Assembly: GCA_030272585.1 (NCBI GenBank) | Contig: BSYQ01000004.1 | Coordinates: forward strand, 2,604,001-2,668,000 | Length of the DNA: 64,000 nucleotides | Source of the DNA: Bryopsis sp. KO-2023 | Lineage: Eukaryota; Chlorophyta; Ulvophyceae; Bryopsidales; Bryopsidaceae | Direction of reading: 5' to 3' | Shown here: piece by piece, positions 12,219 to 24,777 of the stretch | How positions within the stretch are numbered: the stretch's first letter is position 1 | Layout: every line of letters begins with the position of its first letter | Translations under genes and position numbers: made by a program | The notes under the pieces: model-generated | Told to the model about the DNA's origin: nothing | Seen by the model: only the letters and a program-made list of their open reading frames with translations | Databases searched by the model: none

Positions 12219-13512
12219 CAGACTTCCCAATTTACCCCAAAAAAATTTTGTTCGCAACGTTTTTGGAGGAAAAAAAAAATTAAAACGAAAAAAAGAAAAG
12301 CAGATGTCTTTTGTCATTAGGAGGAAGATGTGTGCAGCTCAAAAAAACCACTAGGGAAAGGAAGCGGTACAGAAGAGAGAGAGAGTGAAAACACATTTTT
12401 TGTGGGGAAAGGATTTGGAAAAAAAGGGGGGGGGGGGGGCAAAATGAATCATATCGACAACGTTAGCTTTGGGGGTTGCTTGGAGAAGAGGGGGGGGGGT
12501 TGCAGGAGGTTGAAAAAATACAATTTTCGACTATTAAAAACAAAAAAACCGACGGTTTTTGACTATTAAAAACAAAACAACTGACGATTCTTAATTGTTG
12601 GAGCAGTCTGTGCACACTTCCCATTTTTAAAGCATTTCAAGAAACGAGAAAAGTATCAATTCTGGTGATCCTGTTGAAAATTCTCTTTTCATGTGGAGAA
12701 ACCTTTAAAAAATAGTGCAACACAACGAAGTTGGTTTTGTCCCTGGAATTTGCAGATTTTGGCTGTTCTCACCAACATTCACTGGACCTTGTCTGAAGCT
12801 GACGGACCAAATCTACTTCTTCAGCATTTGAACACTATGCGTGCCGCATTCAGAGTAAACAAACCACAGGAAGAGAATTTTTCGGTTGAACTTTCTCATT
12901 CTTTGGTTGAAGGGGAAGTGGGGGAGGGGGCGGGGGGGGAGACAAAAGGACACGCGCTAAAACGATTTCGATAAATCACCCAACCCCAGCAAAGTCTGCT
13001 CCAGCAGCAGGCCAACCTTAAGCTTCTGCGAAGTTTCGCTGGTGGTGTTTGGGGAATGAACCTCATAATAATAATGCCGGTTTTCTACACACGCAAGGCA
13101 TCGTCAGATTTTTTTCCTCGTGGCGGACAGGTGTCAGTTGTGCTCATGGATCAGAAAACGCTCGTCACCCATCGCTCCATCCCACGACGTCGTGGGGTGA
13201 GACAAGACTAACGAGAAAATCCGACCGAAGCCCCACGCCGAAACAGGTTAAAAGGATGGCGACCCTCATTCTCCTCAAGAAAAACAAAAACAAACCGAAA
13301 ACAACATCGACTTAGCTATTCATCCCTAACCCCGTTGAACGGGTGGCGCTGCGGATCCGAAGGACTCGTGTTGCAATCACGACGGCGTAAGGAAACACAC
13401 TGGAGGAAGGTCTGTACTCACATCGCGCGCGTCACAGCTGGGCTCGATCACAGACAAGGGCGTAGCTACCCTCGCTCTGTTTCTGCGCTGAACGGCATTC
13501 GAGATCTGAACC
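12219..13512. other. Intergenic region before the SLC6 gene
   Basis: Mostly A/G-rich low-complexity sequence. A stretch at about 12757-12974 is open on the plus strand after a good acceptor and could be a stray exon, but nothing links it to a neighbour. The 200 bases before 13513 are CG-rich and probably the SLC6 leader. Confidence 0.5.
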
Positions 13513-16500
13513 ATGGCGGTGGAAGACCAGCGGATGCGATGGAGCTCGCGCAGCGCTTTCATTTTGGCCTCCATTGGTGCTGCGGTCGGTTTGGGGAACA
13601 TCTGGCGTTTCCCTTGGCTGTCGTTCAAATTCGGCGGCGGGGTGTTCCTGATCCCTTACCTGTTGGCCCTGTTTCTCGTCGGGCTTCCCATGCTGATGGT
13701 CGAACTGGGATTGGGTCGAATGATGCAGCGGGGAGATGTGGAAGCTTTCGGAAAAATTCATCGTCGGGCCAGAGGTGTTGGGGTCACTAGTATTATCGGT
13801 GGCTTTCTCGTCGCTACCTACTACGGTGAGTGCAAGATCTGTTGCAGAGCGCGCATCTTGAAGAAGAGTATATATATATGGGAAGATATGGGTGCTATGG
13901 GTAGCGTTTGGATCGCCTGAATGTCTGACTTCTGCTTCTCGTTGCTGCGTTGTGTGCAGTGGCGATCATATCTTGGTCCCTGGTGTATTTCATTGGCAGC
14001 TTCGAGAGTCCCCTACCCTGGGACGGCAAAGAAGAAGAGTTCTTTTTCGACGATGTGCTGCACATGGCTGACAAGGAGCAAGTGGACGCCGCCAAATCTG
14101 AAGTGATCGCCGGTTGGGTGTATGGGGGCTTGGTGTTCATCTGGGTCACCCTGTACTTGGTGTTGGCGGCCGGAGTGAAGGGAGTGGGTGCACTGGTGAA
14201 GTTCACCGTCCCCATTCCTATTTTATTGATCGTGGTCATGCTCATCCACAACTCCACTTTGGAAGGAGCTGGTGATGGAGTGGTAAACATTCTTTTGTGT
14301 ACTACACATTCTAGTAGAATGTGTTTCTTTTTGATCCTTTTTTTTGTGGTACAAGATATTGCAAAGGAAAAATATATATATATTTATTTTTTTTCTGTGG
14401 AATTTTAAAGGAGAGTCCAGAACTGTACAGTAGATTTGCACAATTAGTTTTTGCATTTTCTTGATCTGTTTTGTCACATCATTGAAAGGGAGCAGTGTCA
14501 GTCGCAGTTTGTGAAGTTGCAATGGTAGCAGAAAAATCTGATCAGAATCCACCATATATGCAAGAATTGCATGATTTTTGCATCCACCACAAATGATGGG
14601 AAAATGTGTTGGTTTGTCGAATGCAGAAAGCCTATGTTGGCGAATGGGACACCTCCGGATTGAAAGGCGGCGTGTGGCCAGCGGCAGTTGGTCAAATTTT
14701 CTTCAGCATTGGTATTGCTTTCGGAATAATGACAGCGTACGGGAGTTATAATCCAGAATCTTCGGATATTGTCATGGTGAGGCAGCAAAAAATTAGATGA
14801 TATTTTGCACCGCAAGGCCCCATCAGTGAAAATTTCAGCACCAAACTATTGTAAATCTTGCTTCTGCTAAAATCCTGCACAGCTCCATCGGTGAAGATTT
14901 CAGCATTGAATAATTTTTTTGGTGTAAATCTTACTTGTGCTTGCTGAAGTTTTATTTTTACACAACATTTAAAAACCAAATAATATGCACCCAGTAAGAT
15001 TTTTCAATCCTAAATGGCAAAATAATTAATTGAATATTTTATGATTTTCGATCTTAATGAGTTTGTCCAAATGTGCACCGTAGGACAACTGTATTATCGC
15101 TCTGTCTAACAGCGCCATCAGTTTCGTCGCTGGGTTCGCCGTTTACACCATTCTGGGTAACATCGCCTTCAAGAGGGGTATTTCCGTGAAAGAAGCTGGA
15201 GATGTGAAGGGCGTCGCTTTGTCATTCATCACATACCCAGCTGCCGCCGCCAGCCTTCCCGGCGAGTGGTCCAGGGCCATGAGCATTTTCTTCTTCTTCA
15301 CTCTGTTCACGTTGGGTATCGACAGCGCATTGTCGATGATCGAGGGGGTCGTGACGGTATTGAAAGACTCGCAAAGATTCAGGTAGCTATTTTCATAATC
15401 TGTGGTGGCGGCGGGCGGGTTAAGTGCGACGGTGTAGGTGCAGGTGCGTTCTGTTTGGGACGTTGGATTGATTTGTTTGTGGTTTGGACGCAGGCACATC
15501 CCTCATTCGACCATCGCTGGATATGTTTGCATCGCTGGCTTCCTCGGTAGCACCTTGTTCGCAACTGACTTGGGGCTGTCCCTGCTTGACGTGTGCGATC
15601 ACTACATCAACACATACGGAATCATGATGGTGAGAAGAAAACACCACCAGAACCCAACCCCGACGCTTTCACGACTCTGTTCATATACATATCCTTGCGT
15701 GTGCGCTCTGTTAACTCTTCTGTGTGCGTTATTCGTTTGTGTCAGACTGGATTGGCGGAAGCAGTCACGGTTTCATGGGTGTTTGGGTACAAAGATACTG
15801 CGGAGAGGGTGGGCGATTTGTCGGCGAAAATCTTCACTTTTGGTTACTTTGGCGCGGTTGGCCTCGGCGTCATCCTTTCGGGTTCCTTGTATGATGCGAT
15901 GGAGAACGAAGGGTACCTCCAGGTTGGAATCCCCATCGGGTTCGTTGCTTGGGTTGCGTCGATCATCGCTGCTTATCGCTTCCGAAACCGTCCGTCCATG
16001 TCGTTCCTTGGGTGGGTCAGACATGTTGGAGCTGCTGGCACTGAAAAAGTCAGACATGCGGTAGGTCGATGTGCAGAGTTAGAATCAAATCGAAATGGAA
16101 CTACAGAAAGAAGCATGAAGACGAAAACTTGCATTGCATATGGGAGTTGCACACTCATTGGCTTTGGATTAGACGATGTGGTGTTCTGTTTTTTCCTGTC
16201 GTTTCTTCCCTATGGATTTTTGTTGAGGCTTGTTTTTGTTTTTGCCAGATCAACGAATCTGCTGAGAAGCACAATCGCACGAAGCTCCCCATTGTCTGGG
16301 ACATCATCATCAAATACTTGATTCCACCCATGCTGACAGGCCTACTGGTCAATGCAGCCATCGTCGATGCCGTGGATACCGAAACGGATTTTTACAATTA
16401 CCCCGTCTGGGAGCACGTCATTGGGATTTCGATTTTGGCCATCATGATTCTTGCCTTGACAGGATCCATCGTTTTCCCTCAATTCTGGGAAAGGAGCTTC

Positions 16501-16629
16501 GGAGAGGGTGAAGTGAAACCGGTGGTGGAGGTTCGTCTGGCGATGGCATCCGAAAGTCAAGAATACAATAATAATGGAGCGAGCGAGTTGATGGTGGTTG
16601 GTGCCAAAGCAGGAAAAGATGGGGTGTGA
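13513..16629 (+). CDS. SLC6-type sodium-coupled transporter
   Basis: Seven exons (13513-13825, 13960-14282, 14627-14776, 15084-15382, 15494-15629, 15746-16060, 16249-16629) chain in phase to 638 residues, typical of the neurotransmitter:sodium symporter family. TM1 carries the diagnostic GAAVGLGNIWRFPW followed by GGGVFLIPYLL. Exon 3 has the TM6-like block QIFFSIGIAFGIMTAYGSYN, and exon 4 the TM7-8 region with NSAISFVAGFAVY and TLGIDSALSMIEG. Exon 5 holds a DLGLSLLDVCDHY segment typical of TM10. These carriers move amino acids or related amines across the plasma membrane with sodium; the substrate cannot be read here. The C-terminal 50 residues are a hydrophilic tail. The family occurs in animals, bacteria and some algae. 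Confidence 0.95.
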
Positions 16630-17921
16630 AAAAACTGAGAAACGCATGGGGTCTGCATGGCTCGAGTTTTCTTTTTCTGCTTTTTCTGTATTTTAAGTGT
16701 ATACTGAAGAAGCCGTGGTTTTTGCTGCGTCGTTTCTGAGATCTGCATTGTTTTTTTCGTTGGGGATGAAGTCAAAACTGATGTGGAAAAAAACTGATGT
16801 TTTTTATTGCCTCTGTGGAGCAAGAGCTTGATGTGGAGGCTGTCGTCTTTTGTCTAGTGTACTGGTTATTTGGGTTTTTTCCCTTTATTTTTCTGGACCT
16901 TCCAGAATTTTTATAAAAGAGAGAAATTGACCACGGGTTTGAGAACCTTCTGGCAGTCAGAAGGAGAGTTTTGAAAAATTGAGTGCTGATGGATGCAGTC
17001 CATAAAGCCAAAAACAAAGGAACAAAAAATTGGGATAGAGGGGGTTGCATGAGTGAACACAGTTTTGCATGCGTAGAAAGTCTTGGTTGTTAGTAATGTT
17101 TTTTTCGATTTTACAGGATTTCCTGAAAAAGCCCCTGTCTATTGATGTATGTAAACAGCATATACATGAGCTGACCTGGGATTTGGTGGGGGTTCACAAT
17201 GTTTCAAGACACTTGAAAGTTTCAGAAGTATGGGTTGTGAGGGATCTACAAAAGATACGCTGGGAAATTCTTGGGGGAAAATTAATTTGGGTATGTATGC
17301 GTTTGCTCATGTAACGAACTCCAAGCACGATGGTTAGAATTGGTGCATGTGTTTTTCATGATTCTGAAAACATTTTTTCCTCCTCAGAACATGTTTAAAA
17401 CGATGTGTTTTTTACTTGAAATCTAATTGATGTGTATCAATACTTCAAACTGAACCAAATAAAATTTGAAACTACTGAGCCAAATAAGATTAGAATTATT
17501 CAGTATCACTTCCAGAAAAGGATTTGGTGCTATCTGTACGAGACCATCAACAATGGAATCTACTATTTATTATGGAAAAATCGACAATCCTTTTTTAATT
17601 CTTGGGGTTCTTGGGGGGATTCGCAACAAATTCTTTTGCAGAAGAATGTCCTGGCAACTTCTTTGGTTTAAAATTCAAGCCAAATCAATCAATGATTACA
17701 TGATTCAAGCCAAATATGTCCCAACAGAACTGCACATGTACCCCCATCATTCTAAAAATAATGAACGATCATCCATTAAATTACCCCAAATTGTCCATCG
17801 GGCTGAACTCTTCCTCCCCCCAGATTCGTCCCCAACGCTGATTTGTCATGCATGGTGCCTGTTTTTGGAAGGACCACCAGAAACACCTCGATTGCCGTGT
17901 CGGACGCAGCGCTTTCAAACA
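16630..17921. other. Intergenic region between SLC6 and cyclin genes
   Basis: AT-rich sequence without a supported gene. A minus-strand and several plus-strand open frames lack splice support. The plus-strand frame that runs into the cyclin start opens at 17466, but its upstream residues show no cyclin similarity, so it is treated as leader. Confidence 0.55.
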
Positions 17922-19555
17922 ATGGTGCAACGATACTACAGACGAGAAGAGCTCGACGAATTATCCCTCAGCGTGCGCGACGGTCTGAGCGTGAAAAAAA
18001 CGAGGAAACTGCGTTGCGGTGGGATCCGGTTGATTCAGGGCGCCTGCAAGGAGCTTCGGTTGCCCCAATGGATCGCCGCCACCGGGGCGCACCTGTTTCA
18101 CAGGTTCTTCGCGGAGCGCTCGATGTTGAAGAACGATAGGTTCGTCGTGGCCATGGCAGCGATGTTCTTGGCAACCAAGGTGCCGAGCTTCGATAAATGA
18201 GTGTGGTATACACGCACAGACCACTGCGTTTTCTCGTGAGTGGAAACCCGACCTTGGGTGGATTTTTTTCTTCTTCCACGAAAAAGAACCCAGTTTTGTT
18301 TCTTTTCAACCTCGGAATGTCGTTTAGTGGGGTCAAACCCGGATGCCAGTTTCTTACGCTTGTTTCGCGGTTTTTTTTTGGCTTCCTTCCGTCCACACTT
18401 TTGGCGGAGCGCTGAGAAGTGTGACCTCGCAATTTTTCTGCACACACCGTGGGGACCAAGGAGTTTTTCACTCTGTTTTTTTTTGGCGTTCAGGTGCAAG
18501 ACAGACCCAAGTCTATTCGCGACGTGATACGCGCATGCTACGTTCGCCGTTTCGGCGTGCCCTCCCAGCAATTCGACCACCTGAACGTCGTCGCGTTCAT
18601 GGAGCTGAACAAAGAGGCCGTCCTGGAAGCCGAACGCGTTATCCTCATGATGACCGCCTTCGACTTCGAGATCCAGCTTCCCAACACCAGCGCTGCCCAT
18701 TTTCTCCGAGCCATCCCGTGGGAATCCCTCGAGCACCGCAAAGCTGACGTGTTTCATCTCGTGTGGAAGTTTCTGGAGGACAGCTGGACATCCACGATTT
18801 GCATGCAATTCTCCCCACCAGCGATCGCTCTAGGGTTGATCACTCTGGCAGGCAAACACCTTGGGGTCCCCATGGAAATCGGCGATTTATGGGACCAGAC
18901 GATGGAAGGGGAGGTAGTGGAGCCCATCATTCACGAGCAAATCGTGCAGCTCTATGTGAAGGGGGAGGGGGGAATGTGGACCGTCCAAGCACAAGATTTG
19001 CAATCCCAGCGTATAGTCAACGATGCATCTCCGCTCGGAGAGAACGGACGAAGTGGGGGGAGGTCGAGTTTCAATTCCCGGAGGCTAGGGGGCGGCTCAC
19101 AGCCATGGGAAAATGGGGATTTAGGTGCTGGAAATGGGGAAGCAGATCGCTTATCAGCGGAGTCAGGCGAGATGGGCTCAGAGGGCTCCTCCATAATGGA
19201 CGATGACGGGGACATGGACCAAACTCTGGTTTCTGGAAGGGATGATCGCTCTGGGCCAGGGATTGCTTCTGCATCTGGTAGCAGATCCACGCCGAGCGTT
19301 TCCAGTTCAGGGGACAATAGGTCTGAGGCAGGCGGTGTGGATGTAGAGGGTGTCTCATCGAGCAGTGGTCTGCGAAGCAAATCGGATTCTGACACTGGGG
19401 AGGGTGTAGAAACGACTGAGTTGTGTGTGAACAGGGATATGGGTGGAATAGTGATAAACCCAGGTGTGTCTGGGGCGAACCTCCCCAGGCAAGGTGGCGA
19501 GTTTGGGGATAGGGAGAGTCCGGGGCGGTCGGATGCTGAGAACACACAGGGCTGA
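17922..19555 (+). CDS. Cyclin T/K-like transcriptional cyclin
   Basis: Two exons, 17922-18179 and 18494-19555, join in phase to 439 residues. Residues 1-240 form a two-fold cyclin box: YYRREELDELSLSVRDGLS leader, HLFHRFFAERSM and AAMFLATKV, then RPKSIRDVIRACY, LEAERVILMMTAFDFEIQLP and the second repeat with FLEDSW and AIALGLITLAGKHL. The spacing matches cyclins K and T, which activate CDK9/CDK12-type kinases on RNA polymerase II. The remaining 200 residues are Gly/Ser/Asp-rich and probably disordered. The start at 17922 is chosen because the cyclin homology begins right after it; an in-frame upstream ATG at 17466 exists. Whether it is type K, T or L is not resolved. Confidence 0.85.
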
Positions 19556-20092
19556 GGGTTGTAGAAAGGGGTCGATAGTGTTTTTTTTTTTGGGGGGGGG
19601 GGTAGGCAGGACTCTGTAAGAAATCGCAATGGCAAGAGCAGAATCGAAAAGGAGGTTTGATGATGTCATGCAACTGAATCCAGAGAATCTTATTGAAGCA
19701 ACCTTGTTACATTTTCTGTTCATTTCATGGTACAACTCTTCTGAGTCCCTAGATTGACTGACTAAATCTTGTCATGAAGAAATCATACGTTTTTTTTTTG
19801 GTCGACTGTTGGTCAACACCCATGCCTATGCTTGCAGCCCAAACCCCCAAGAACCGTTTTCAGTAATGAACACGAAACCCATCCCATGAATCCCACCCAG
19901 CTAAATATACTTCAAAAGAAACTGAGATTTCCAATGCTTCTTTAACACAGCAATGGTGACATCACACATAATATCACACTTTCTTTAAAATACATACCCC
20001 AATGTACACTAATCACAGCCACCATTCATCTCAGCCCATCCAGGGCAATAACTATGTATAATACATATATATTCTTTACATACATGGTCTTC
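19556..20092. other. Convergent intergenic region
   Basis: Lies between the ends of the cyclin gene (plus) and the F-box/LRR gene (minus). It holds only T/G runs and AT-rich sequence suitable for two 3' ends. Confidence 0.6.
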
Positions 20093-22058
20093 CTAGCATT
20101 TGATCTCGACCCACCGAGGGAAAAGCTGTGCCACCGATGCATCTACCCGATCGCATCCATCAATGCACAGCTTCGACAAAGACGACATCCCAGCCAGTGC
20201 GGAAATCCCCAGATTGGTCACATTCCTGCACCTGGCCAGGTTCATGTGTGTAATGGACGTCGATCTTGACAGAGATGCGAGCAAGTCGTCAGAAACTTCG
20301 GAGCACCAAGGCAACTCCAGATGCTCCAGGGCTGGCATCTGTGCCAACGACTTCAATCCCCAGGCAGAAAGCCTTCTACAGAAGGTCAAATCCAATCGTG
20401 TCAATCGGGGGCAAGAGACCAAGCTCTGGACCCCGTCGTCAGAAATCCATGAGCAGTAACGTAGATTGAGTTTCGCCAAGAAGGACAGCCCAGTCAATCG
20501 TTCCAATGCGACGTCCGAAACCTGCGGACACAAACCGATGTCCAGGGATGTCAGACCGGAGCATTTCGTCAGACCGATCAGCCCGGCATCCGTCACATGG
20601 GTGCACCCATGCAACCTCAAGGAAACCAATTTGGACAACGCGTGCAACGTCACCACCCCACCATCTTTAACTTTTCGACAGGACCCCAAATCTAACTCCA
20701 TCAAACCGGATGCCTGGCTGATGTGGAACAATCCCCCATCCGTGATTTGACAAAACGAGACGTTCAACTTAGCGAGATTGGGCAAAGTCACTAATCGAGC
20801 GACCCCTATGTCTGTCACCCTTTCGCATCCGGTCAGGTTCACATCCACAAGAGAGCTGATGCCAGCTAGGCAAAGAATCGACACGTCGGTGATCTGGTCG
20901 CACCATGCCAGACTGATTCTTTTCAAAACCCTCAATTCCACGGCCCACGAATTCATCATCCCAATATCGGAAACCGCAGAACACCGGTCGATGAGCAGCT
21001 CCTCCAATCCGGAAAACGCCGAAACAGCACTGATCCCTCCATCCGTCAGCTGGTCAGACCCACAGATATTGAACCTTTTCATCTGCCAGTGGCGGCTCAG
21101 GCTTGACACCACAGAGTCCGTCACTTCGCATCCATCCTCCACATCGATGCCAGTCAATCTCTGGAGGTTTTGTAAACATGCCAGCCCGTTTTCGGTAACC
21201 GATTTGCACAGGGAAATATCGATATGCCTGAGCGAAACCACATTTCCCAACACCGCCATCCCTGCATCCGAGATTCCATTGCACCCTTTAAAACTGATGT
21301 ACGTCAATCGGCACAGGTCTGACAGAGCGTACACCCCCATGTCAGTCACACGTTCACAGAAAGATAAGTCCAGGTGCGCCATCGCATGCAAGCTCCCCAG
21401 GACCTTCATCGACGAATCTTCCACCAATCCGCATCCCCTCAATTCTAAGCGAGAGAGCGTAGTGAGGCCAGACAGCATTACAATTGTCATTCCAGAAACC
21501 TGAGTGCACGTACTACCATCCCGATCAGACTCCACTCCTCCATCAACAGAATGCCATGCATACAGGGTGCTTCACATACAACACACGCCATCCTCCAATT
21601 CTTCCCATAACAATACGTAATTGAAATGGTGGAAAGCCTCATCTTCCGTGAGAAATATGCAACAAAAAACGATATGGATTCGAAGAAACACATACGAAAC
21701 TCACCTGCTGACACCCGTTCAAACAGAGATGCCGGATTGATCTGAGGCTGCTGAGAGCAACCATGCTTTCGTCAGTGACCCTGTTCCCCATATTCTGCAG
21801 GTCCAGGTGCGAAAGCCCACGAAACCTCTGTCCGATCACCTCCACGGTACGCATGCTCCCCAGCTTGCTAGGTTTCGGTTTCAGATAACATACGGAGTCA
21901 TCGATGGCCTCCAGCCATTGCTTGCACACGAGTCTCAACACCCCTGTGACGTCGCGAGATTCGTCCTCCAGAAAGCAAGTGAGATGCCCAAGAAGTGAAG
22001 AAGGCAGGAGAGGCCATTTTGAATAGACTGGAGCGCTGGACTGTTGGGGAATCGCACC
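20093..22058 (-). CDS. F-box / leucine-rich repeat protein (AMN1/FBXL type)
   Basis: Two clear exons: the upstream one ends at 21705 and the last runs 21499-20093; they join in phase 0. The upstream exon opens with an F-box-like segment, LLPSSLLGHLTCFLEDESRD then LRLVCKQWLEA. About 20 cysteine-containing LRRs follow, of the L-x-x-L-x-L-x-x-C-x-x-V-T-D type. Such proteins are substrate receptors of SCF ubiquitin ligases. The 5' end is not fixed: there is no ATG in frame just before the F-box, and plausible acceptors near 22057 or 22044 would connect it to an upstream exon (see 22455). The long last exon of 1.4 kb is unusual beside its short-exon neighbours. Confidence 0.8.
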
Positions 22059-22454
22059 ATACCACCAAAAAAGAAATGCAACCCAGGTTTATAAACTGCT
22101 GTTTCAAAATTCTTGCCATTGAACGATTCTAAGCTCTAAGGACCACTCTGCGCATCTTCTCATACATGAGAAAAACATGCATCAAAAAGGCATTGGGTGG
22201 GTTTTTGAAACAAAATTAAGCGTGGAAAAAATATTTCTATTCAGAGGATTGGCGAGGATTGGCTAGAGCAAAGTGAAATCAAAGTCACGCTGAGTGACAA
22301 CATCTGGAGTGTAAAAGACTTGAAAACAAGAAAATCGGCCAGGCGGGAAATTCTGCAGCACTCTGGCACACTCATTTTCAAATACGATCAATCCAGACAG
22401 CACCAAAACAACGGCGCTGCGACCAGTTGGGTGCATCGTTTTATGCCCTGCCTA

Positions 22455-22990
22455 GCTATCGCTCACCCGCAACTTTCTCGGACCCTTGTTGCACAGGTTG
22501 AGCAGCGCGTGCAACGAACCACACTGCAAGCAACCAAAGTTGTCTGGCCGTACCATCTGCAAAATATGGATATCTAGGGTGTGCGTCTCTGCGAAAAAGT
22601 TTGAAAAAGTGATCTGGGTAGCACGGCAACCACGGCCAGTGCCCCAACGATAGGACGAATACGTCAGGGAATTCGAAGTGACCCAGCGGCAAATGCTGAT
22701 GTCTGTGGCAGACATAGGGGAGGGGGGAAGATGAGCCTCAAGAAAATGGAGGTTTGGTGCTTGAGCCGAGGGGGTGCTCATATCTTGTCGGGACTGGCCG
22801 CGTCGCCAGTTGGCTTCCGTATTTTCGGTTCGTCTTTCGTCTTTTGAGTTTTTCCTGGACTGGAGTGGGACGTTTTCGATTTCCAGACCCGGTTCAGGAG
22901 TTGAGAAGAGGCGTTGAACCTGGCGAGGTCCAGTTGACGGAAGGAGTGGTTGCGGAGCAGAAGAGAAGGATGTGTTGTTGGGGTTGGTAG
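22455..22990 (-). CDS. Possible 5' exon of the F-box/LRR gene
   Basis: A CG-rich block ends at a good donor (GTGAGC) near 22454. Two frames are open. One is open for roughly 180 codons and gives a Ser/Pro-rich stretch with MSTPSAQAPN. The other, from about 22692, contains LGHWPWLPCYPD and YFADGTARQLW, loosely like a PWWP domain. Either could splice to the F-box exon with matching phase. The choice of frame, and whether this belongs to the same gene, is open. Confidence 0.3.
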
Positions 22991-23374
22991 AACTTAGAAA
23001 GTCAAGACATGTTCTTCAGCGTTGAATCGTTTTGCTGGAAGCGCCCCAAAATGGGCCCAGTCTCTGGAAAACAGACGTCCGTCCGTCTGTGCGGAAAATT
23101 CCTAGCGTGGCCTTGTGATTTGCGGACCCTCCCGCTCAACCACCAGTCCACCAAATCTACAGAAATTAACCAGGCAATGTAAAATCTGTCGATCGTGCAC
23201 GTGTGCATCCGTACTCTCGTACGAATTTACGGCGACAACGAGAGGGCTCTGGGAACAGGCGATTACAGCTCAGTTTCTGGCCCTGTGCCATTCTCGTGCC
23301 CGCACTCCTCTCGCGCGCTGCGGTGTTCCAACGGTGGATCGCGGAATTTGCCCAGACCTCGCTCGACGCTCACA

Positions 23375-23974
23375 ATGAACCCTGAATACGGACAAGTTGA
23401 GTGGCGCCCCGTGGCTTGCAGCTCGGCCGCGCGTGCGAGCGGTTTGTCGTTGTCTGCCGAGGAGCATCGTTGCACGGTGTATTGCACAATCACGCACGAG
23501 TTCGGGAACATATACTCTTGCCAGACATCAGGACAGCGTCACGTGTGCGATTCGAACTGCGACCAACGGCGCATGTACGGCCCCGACCACACTCGCTGCG
23601 TCTTGAGTGGAAAAGTCATGCCTGCGCCGGTGGAGTTGGTGTCTCGACTTGGAAGGTGGGTTTGGATGTCGCGTTTTCTTTCCCTCTAAAGCGCCCGCAC
23701 TGTCACGAATCGTTGCGACGTTGCGTTTTCGGACAGCTTAGTTCCACGTGGTTGGCTGGTTTGGAAGAGGTAACCCGTCAGGATGACTTATCTTGTTTTT
23801 CCTGCAACCTCACGCCAGCGAATTTGTTTCACACTCAGGAAGAGACAGTCCGAGGTTTCCAGCGAAGATGCCCCCGCACACAAGAAGTCGTTCTCAATGG
23901 ACGCTTCTTGGTTTTCTGGCAACGCCAGAATCGGGGGCCTCGCCATGGGTCAACGTACGGCAGAAGGCGCGTGA
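23375..23974 (+). CDS. Small Cys/His-rich protein, family unrecognised
   Basis: Two exons, 23375-23655 and 23839-23974, join in phase to 138 residues. Residues 30-85 are Cys/His-rich: HRCTVYC, YSCQTSGQRHVCDSNC and then CVLSGKV, a layout suggesting one or two zinc sites. The C-terminus is Ser/Lys-rich (SEDAPAHKKSFSMD). The ATG at 23375 is preceded by CACA, a good context; the frame is open upstream to 23195. Small proteins with an HxC-x3-C then C-x-L-[ST]-G pattern occur in algae and some large DNA viruses to my recollection, but I cannot name the family and the gene looks like an ordinary spliced host gene. Confidence 0.65.
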
Positions 23975-24777
23975 AGTTGAGGGAAAAATCTGACGTGACG
24001 GCAGGAGAGGCGCTGTCGAGCACGCTAAATATCGACACGCTCCCCACTAGCGTGTTCTTTAATTTTGAAGATGCCTGTAGATTGCGCAGGCTGGGACTGG
24101 GGGGGAAAGACCTGGAGAGGAAAAAAAGTCGCAGTAAGGGACGAGGGACCTTGAGAGTTAGAAAAATATGCAACGAAAACAAATGTTCTGTTGGCTTTTT
24201 CCTTCCCGACTGCGGACGTGGATTTTGAGTGGCGCGAGGGGAAAAAAACAAACAAAAGAGAAACATGTTCGGTTTTTTTTCTTCTGATTGGTACATATTA
24301 AACATGAATGGCATCTATGATTTGCTTAGACATTTTTTTTTCTTCTTTCTTGAATGAGTTGGGGGAGGAGGGGGGGGTACGAGTTTTTTTTGTCAGGGAA
24401 ATTCTCTTTTTTTTGGTTCAAAACAAAAAGAGAGGAAGGCTGGTGTGTTTGAAAAAAAACAAAAAATTATAAACAAACAAAAGACACAAACAAACGTTTT
24501 GAAAGAAATCTGAGGGAAAATCTTATAGATACAAATATATATACATACGAAAAGATTTTTCTTGGGGATTTTGGGGTTTTCTGGTTTTCTTTTTTTTTTC
24601 TTTTTGGTTTTTTTTCCTGGTTGAGATTCTTTGAACGAACACAATTTGTTCAGATAATCAATGAGTGTGTTTGGAAATGGTGTTGTGAACGACTGGAATT
24701 TGGGAAGAATGTAAAAAAAAAGAAGGATCCCCAGTTGTGCATGTAGGTCAGTGTAATGTGGAATTTTTTTTAGCAAT
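23975..24777. other. Low-complexity intergenic region
   Basis: T- and A-rich homopolymer runs with no supported coding exon. Confidence 0.6.

Noticed and set aside
12757-12974. Plus-strand open segment after a good acceptor (ILAVLTNIHWTLSEADGPNL)
   Set aside because: No upstream exon connects to it in phase, and the preceding coiled-coil frame already ends at 12218.
17466-17921. N-terminal extension of the cyclin from an upstream ATG
   Set aside because: Cyclin similarity begins at the ATG at 17922; the upstream residues are low in coding character.
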